This document shows positions 60,808 through 64,000 of a DNA stretch of 64,000 bases, in pieces; position 1 is the first letter of the stretch, and each line of letters starts with the position of its first letter. The DNA comes from Pseudoxanthobacter soli DSM 19599. Lineage in GTDB: Bacteria > Pseudomonadota > Alphaproteobacteria > Rhizobiales > Segnochrobactraceae. The stretch is taken from assembly GCF_900148505.1 (NCBI RefSeq), contig NZ_FRXO01000001.1, forward strand, positions 744,001-808,000. The letters are read 5' to 3'. The notes beneath the pieces were generated by a model, which saw only the letters and a program-made list of their open reading frames with translations, did no database searches and was not told where the DNA came from. Both the position numbers and the translations under genes were made by a program.

Positions 60808-61491
60808 TCACGATCCAAGCTCCTTCGACCAGTTGATGGCGGTGACGTAGATTCCGAGCGGGTTGGCCCGCAGCTTTTCGGCGTCGCGCGGCACCTGCAC
60901 GACGACAGTCAGGATGGCGGTCCAGCGCTCGGTGGAGGCGAGCGAGCCGTCCTGATAGGTCCGCTGGACCCAGGCGACGCGGAAACTGTCGGGCGACGCG
61001 CGGATGACACTCGAGACATCGACGGCGATCTGCGTCTTGCCGACCTTGGTGAAGGGGTCGTTGGCGCGGGCGTAGTCGTTGAGCGCCAGCGCGCCAGCCT
61101 GCGTGGTGAAGTCGTAGGCCCTGAGCCAGTTCTGACGGACGATGATCGCGTCAGCCGGGATCGAGCGAACCTCTTCGATGAAGCGCGCGAGATGGAAGGC
61201 GGTCTGCGGATCGGTTGGCCGATAATCGGCGGTTGCCGGCGCGACGGCCTGCGCCTGACCGAGTTTGTCGACCTGCACCACCCACGGCACGACCGAGCCG
61301 CTCAGCGATTGCCAGACCAAGGCGGCGGAGAGACCCGCCGACAAGGCCAGCGATCCGAAAGCCATCAGGCGCCAGTTCTTCGCCTGCACACGAGCGGAGC
61401 CGATGCGATCATCCCAGACCTGCGCGGCGCGTTGATAGGGCGTCTCGGGTTCGGGAGATTTGCCATAGTGGGTGGACGGTCGTTTGAACAT
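60808..61491 (-). CDS. trbF: Conjugal transfer protein TrbF (VirB8-like)
   Basis: 227 residues. A cytoplasmic N-terminus (PYQRAAQVWDDRIGSARVQAKNWRL, abbreviated) precedes one membrane segment (LMAFGSLALSAGLSAALVW near 42-60) and a periplasmic NTF2-like VirB8 domain (PWVVQVDKLGQAQAV; RPTDPQTAFHLARFIEEVRS in part; ending NPLGIYVTAINWSKEL). It nucleates assembly of the mating channel. The ATG overlaps the trbL stop by 1 nt. Its stop now abuts the inserted SnoaL-like gene instead of trbG. Confidence 0.93.
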   Translation of the reverse strand: MFKRPSTHYGKSPEPETPYQRAAQVWDDRIGSARVQAKNWRLMAFGSLALSAGLSAALVWQSLSGSVVPWVVQVDKLGQAQAVAPATADYRPTDPQTAFHLARFIEEVRSIPADAIIVRQNWLRAYDFTTQAGALALNDYARANDPFTKVGKTQIAVDVSSVIRASPDSFRVAWVQRTYQDGSLASTERWTAILTVVVQVPRDAEKLRANPLGIYVTAINWSKELGS

Positions 61492-62816
61492 CAGCGGTCG
61501 CTTTCGGAGAGATGGACGGACGAGCCGCCGCCATGGCTGTCACCGGATTTGACCGCATGGGCGGCGGCCTGGACGCCGTGCGACATCGCCTGCGAGCGCT
61601 TCATGCGCTTGGCCCAGGCGGGCGGACCGTCGGTGGTTGCAGATGAGGATGCGGCAGCATCCGATGGAGCGCCGTCGCCGGTGACCGATCGGCCGCCCGC
61701 CTCGAAGCTGTCCTTCATCGACGCGGCGGCGCGCCTGAACGGGCTGGCGATGGCAGAGCCGAGTTTGGAGGCGCCGGTGCCGGCGACATTGCCGAGACCC
61801 GCTGCGACTCCTGTCGCGCCGGTGTGTCCGGCGGCACCGAGGCTGTAGGCTGACGATGCTCCCCCTGCGAGCGCCGCCCCACCACGTGCCGCTGCGGCGG
61901 CACCTCCCGCCAATGCCGCACCACCGGAGGCGGCGGCACCGACCGCCGCAGCACCCGCCATCGCCATGCCGCCGGCGGCGAGTCCGGTTCCGATCGCCGC
62001 GCCAGCACCGAGTTGCGGCCCTCCCGAGACGAGACCGTTGGCGATGCCGGGGCCGAAGATGCCGAGACCGAGCAGCGACAGCGCCGCCAGCACGATCGCC
62101 ATAGCGTCGTCGATCGTCGGCGTCGCTCCGTTGAAACCGGCGGTGAACTCGGAGAACAGTGTCGAGCCGATGCCGATGATGACGGCGAGCACCATCACCT
62201 TGATGCCCGACGAGATCACGTTGCCGAGCACCCGCTCGGCCATGAAGGCGGATTTGCCGAAGAGGCCGAAGGGTATCAGCACGAAGCCGGCGAGCGTCGT
62301 CAGCTTGAACTCGATCAGGGTGACGAAGAGCTGGACGGCGAGGATGAAGAAGGCGAGCAGGATCAGCGCCCAGGCGAACAGCAGACAGGCGATCTGGATG
62401 AAGTTCTCGAAGAACGACACCCAGCCCATCAGGTCGGAAATGGAGTCGAGCAGCGGCCGGCCCGCATCAAGGCCGGTCTGCGCCACCTTGCCGGGACGCA
62501 TGAGATGGCTGACCGAGAAGCCGGTGCCGGACGCCTTCAGGCCCAACCCTGCGAAGCTCTCGAAGACGATGCGCGCGAGGTTGTTCCAGTTGCCGATGAT
62601 GTAGGCGAAGACGCCGACGAATAGGGTCTTCTTGATCAGCCGAGCGATGATGTCGTTGTCGGCGCCCCACGACCAGAACAGTGCGGCCAGCGTCACGTCG
62701 ATGACGATCAACGTCGTGGCGATGAACGCCACCTCTCCCTGCAACAGGCCGAAACCGCTGTCGATGTAGCGGGTGAAGACCTCCAGGAAATGATCGATGA
62801 CGCCGGAGCCACCCAT
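61491..62816 (-). CDS. trbL: Conjugal transfer protein TrbL (VirB6-like)
   Basis: A 441-residue polytopic inner-membrane channel protein. About six hydrophobic segments lie between residues 20 and 260 (FIATTLIVIDVTLAALFWSWG; ACLLFAWALILLAFFILAVQL in part; LAALSLLGLGIFGPGIA). A Gly/Ala-rich tail (GGMAMAGAAAVGAAASGGAAL) and a polar C-terminus follow. ATG 62816 lies 2 bp after the trbK-type stop; a TTG at 62822 was rejected. It forms part of the inner-membrane pore for DNA. Confidence 0.92.
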   Translation of the reverse strand: MGGSGVIDHFLEVFTRYIDSGFGLLQGEVAFIATTLIVIDVTLAALFWSWGADNDIIARLIKKTLFVGVFAYIIGNWNNLARIVFESFAGLGLKASGTGFSVSHLMRPGKVAQTGLDAGRPLLDSISDLMGWVSFFENFIQIACLLFAWALILLAFFILAVQLFVTLIEFKLTTLAGFVLIPFGLFGKSAFMAERVLGNVISSGIKVMVLAVIIGIGSTLFSEFTAGFNGATPTIDDAMAIVLAALSLLGLGIFGPGIANGLVSGGPQLGAGAAIGTGLAAGGMAMAGAAAVGAAASGGAALAGGAAAAARGGAALAGGASSAYSLGAAGHTGATGVAAGLGNVAGTGASKLGSAIASPFRRAAASMKDSFEAGGRSVTGDGAPSDAAASSSATTDGPPAWAKRMKRSQAMSHGVQAAAHAVKSGDSHGGGSSVHLSESDR

Positions 62817-62818
62817 GG

Positions 62819-63088
62819 TCAATGCGCCTCCGGTGACGTGGTGCCGAGGAACCGGTCGCGGTTCTCGGCCCAGGCCTTGAGGCAGCTTGCATCACGGCTG
62901 GCGGCCTCGCCCATGTCGCGGCAATGCCGGAGCGTGGCGCGCAGCGATCCGGGATCACCGACGTGAGGACGGCTGACGGTGCGGATCTCCGTCGTTTCTT
63001 CCTTGCGGGTCAGCTCGATCACCGAGGCGGTGATCGCCACCGCGACGAAGGCGACGACACCGAGGCGTGCGAGGGTCTTGCCGTCCAT
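62819..63088 (-). CDS. TrbK-type putative entry exclusion protein (trbK-alt)
   Basis: 89 residues with an N-terminal signal-anchor (LARLGVVAFVAVAITASVIEL) and a polar end with two Cys (LRHCRDMGE; DASCLKAWAENRDRFLG). Size, position between trbJ and trbL, and the ENRDRFLG ending fit the alternative TrbK family, thought to block redundant transfer between cells carrying the same element. It is not the classical lipoprotein form. Confidence 0.82.
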   Translation of the reverse strand: MDGKTLARLGVVAFVAVAITASVIELTRKEETTEIRTVSRPHVGDPGSLRATLRHCRDMGEAASRDASCLKAWAENRDRFLGTTSPEAH

Positions 63089-63098
63089 CGCCGCCCCC

Positions 63099-63857
63099 TC
63101 AGTTGCTGCCGTAGAACATCTTGGCCGAACCGGGCTGGTAGCCCGTGCCCGGCGTCAGGAAGCGCCGGCGCTGTTCGCGCCCCTGCTCGGCCGCGGCCGC
63201 CCGCTCGGCATCGCTGAGCGCTTGCGCCCGGCCGTTGGCGGCGACCACGGCCGTGAGGTCAGCGAGCTGCTGCGCCTGGAGCGCGAGAAGCTGATTGCCG
63301 GCCTGTGTCGCCTGGAGCGCGCCGGTCGCTGACTGGCTGGCTCCAACCAGCGACGACATCTGCGCACGATTGGTGTCGATGTTGCCGACGACGCCGGCCT
63401 GCACGCGCATGGCATCCTGCAGACCGCCGACGGTGTTCTGCCAGCGCGAGCGGGCATCGGCGACGAGTTGCTGGTCCGACGCCGACATCGAAGCGGTCGA
63501 ATATTTCTGCTGGAAGGCCCGGTCGATCTGCTGGACGTCGTAGGCGATGTTCTGCGCCTGCCCCAGAAGCTGCTGCGTGCGCTGCACGGACTGCTGAAGC
63601 TGCTGGAGCGACGAATACGGCAGGCTCACCAGATTGCGGGCCTGATTGATCAGCATCTGCGCTTCGTTCTGCAGCGAGGTGATCTGATTGGTGATCTGCT
63701 GGAGCGCGCGGGCAGCCTGAAGGACGTTCTGCGCATAGTTCGACGGGTCGAAGACGATGATGGCGTGCGCGGGCATCGGCAGCATCGGCGCGATGGCGAC
63801 TGAGGCGGAAAGCAAGGCAGCGACGAAGCGCGCCGCGCACGAACGGCGCAGGGTCAT
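63099..63857 (-). CDS. trbJ: Conjugal transfer protein TrbJ (VirB5-like)
   Basis: 252 residues: signal peptide ending near MLPMPAHA (residue 32), then the TrbJ start IIVFDPSNYAQNVLQAAR and a long Gln-rich coiled coil (LQQITNQITSLQNEAQMLI; LQQLQQSVQRTQQLLGQAQN in part), with the C-terminal RFLTPGTGYQPGSAKMFYG. VirB5-like proteins sit at the pilus tip. The ATG overlaps the trbE stop as ATGA. Confidence 0.92.
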   Translation of the reverse strand: MTLRRSCAARFVAALLSASVAIAPMLPMPAHAIIVFDPSNYAQNVLQAARALQQITNQITSLQNEAQMLINQARNLVSLPYSSLQQLQQSVQRTQQLLGQAQNIAYDVQQIDRAFQQKYSTASMSASDQQLVADARSRWQNTVGGLQDAMRVQAGVVGNIDTNRAQMSSLVGASQSATGALQATQAGNQLLALQAQQLADLTAVVAANGRAQALSDAERAAAAEQGREQRRRFLTPGTGYQPGSAKMFYGSN

Positions 63858-64000
63858 GGACGTGTCTCCAGATTGGTGAGGTCGGGAATGAGGTCGGCGG
63901 CCCAGCCGGCACCGCGATGGCGCAACCAGGCATCGAGGAAGCCGTCACGGCCATGTTCGGCGACGATCTTCGCGATAGCCGCCTGATCGGTCTTCGAGGA
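63854..64000 (-). CDS. trbE: Conjugal transfer ATPase TrbE, C-terminal end (runs off the window)
   Basis: The last 48 codons of a VirB4-type ATPase: AIAKIVAEHGRDGFLDAWLR, then HRGAGWAADLIPDLTNLETRP before the stop, read in two parts. The ending matches TrbE proteins of chromosomal trb modules. The ATPase motifs lie outside the window. Overlap with trbJ confirms the operon order trbE-trbJ-trbK-trbL-trbF-trbG-trbI. Confidence 0.88.
   Translation of the reverse strand, partial: SSKTDQAAIAKIVAEHGRDGFLDAWLRHRGAGWAADLIPDLTNLETRP

Overview
The window reads as a stretch of alphaproteobacterial chromosome, most likely Hyphomicrobiales (Rhizobiales). It is GC-rich with strongly GC-biased third codon positions. 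It has a GntR-type regulator next to bioY-bioB with BioR-like boxes, GlxA-type AraC regulators, a GntP-patatin pair and a Trb conjugation module. Species cannot be named from sequence alone. No rRNA, tRNA or CRISPR array was seen.

Left part (1-8656): the 5' part of a PPK2 polyphosphate kinase, a glutathione S-transferase, a short-chain dehydrogenase, and a 1687-residue repeat protein (DUF4347 head, seven Ig-like repeats of which five are nearly identical, DUF4114 tail). An AT-rich gene-free stretch follows it. 8657-18021: a nine-gene leftward catabolic/transport operon (DapA-like lyase, split UxaA-type small and large subunits, NMT1-type ABC transporter, Ldh-family dehydrogenase, aldehyde dehydrogenase), divergent from a GlxA/AraC regulator. 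Its substrate is unknown. 18398-26566: a restriction/defence-like group of a Res-type helicase-nuclease, an adenine methyltransferase with a compositionally foreign central segment, a 47-codon micro-ORF coupled at both ends, and a UvrD helicase with a RelE-like N-terminus. 26556-28984: bioR and bioYB. 29130-42824: housekeeping and accessory metabolism (SDR plus AraC, an alpha/beta-hydrolase/isochorismatase cluster, patatin plus GntP permease, RND efflux pair, YqhA membrane protein).

Right part (about 43086 to the end): a decayed IS5/IS427-type element, then a 15-bp sequence at 44141-44155 that looks like the 3' end of guaA, a well-known attachment site for integrative elements. To its right composition drops and mobile-element genes begin: an AbiE pair with frameshifted AbiEii, a seven-gene overlapping restriction operon (RHH regulator, PLD-SNF2 helicase, DUF4391, DUF262-HNH, Mod, gamma-glutamylcyclotransferase-like, Res), and a trb conjugation operon running from trbE to a DUF2274 gene. 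A SnoaL-like gene is inserted backwards between trbF and trbG and appears to have removed the trbG start. The simplest reading is that 44141-64000 is one end of an integrative conjugative element carrying phage-defence cargo.

The two candidates for a little-described system are the composite operon at 46153-57711 and the Res-methyltransferase-RelE/UvrD group at 18398-26566.
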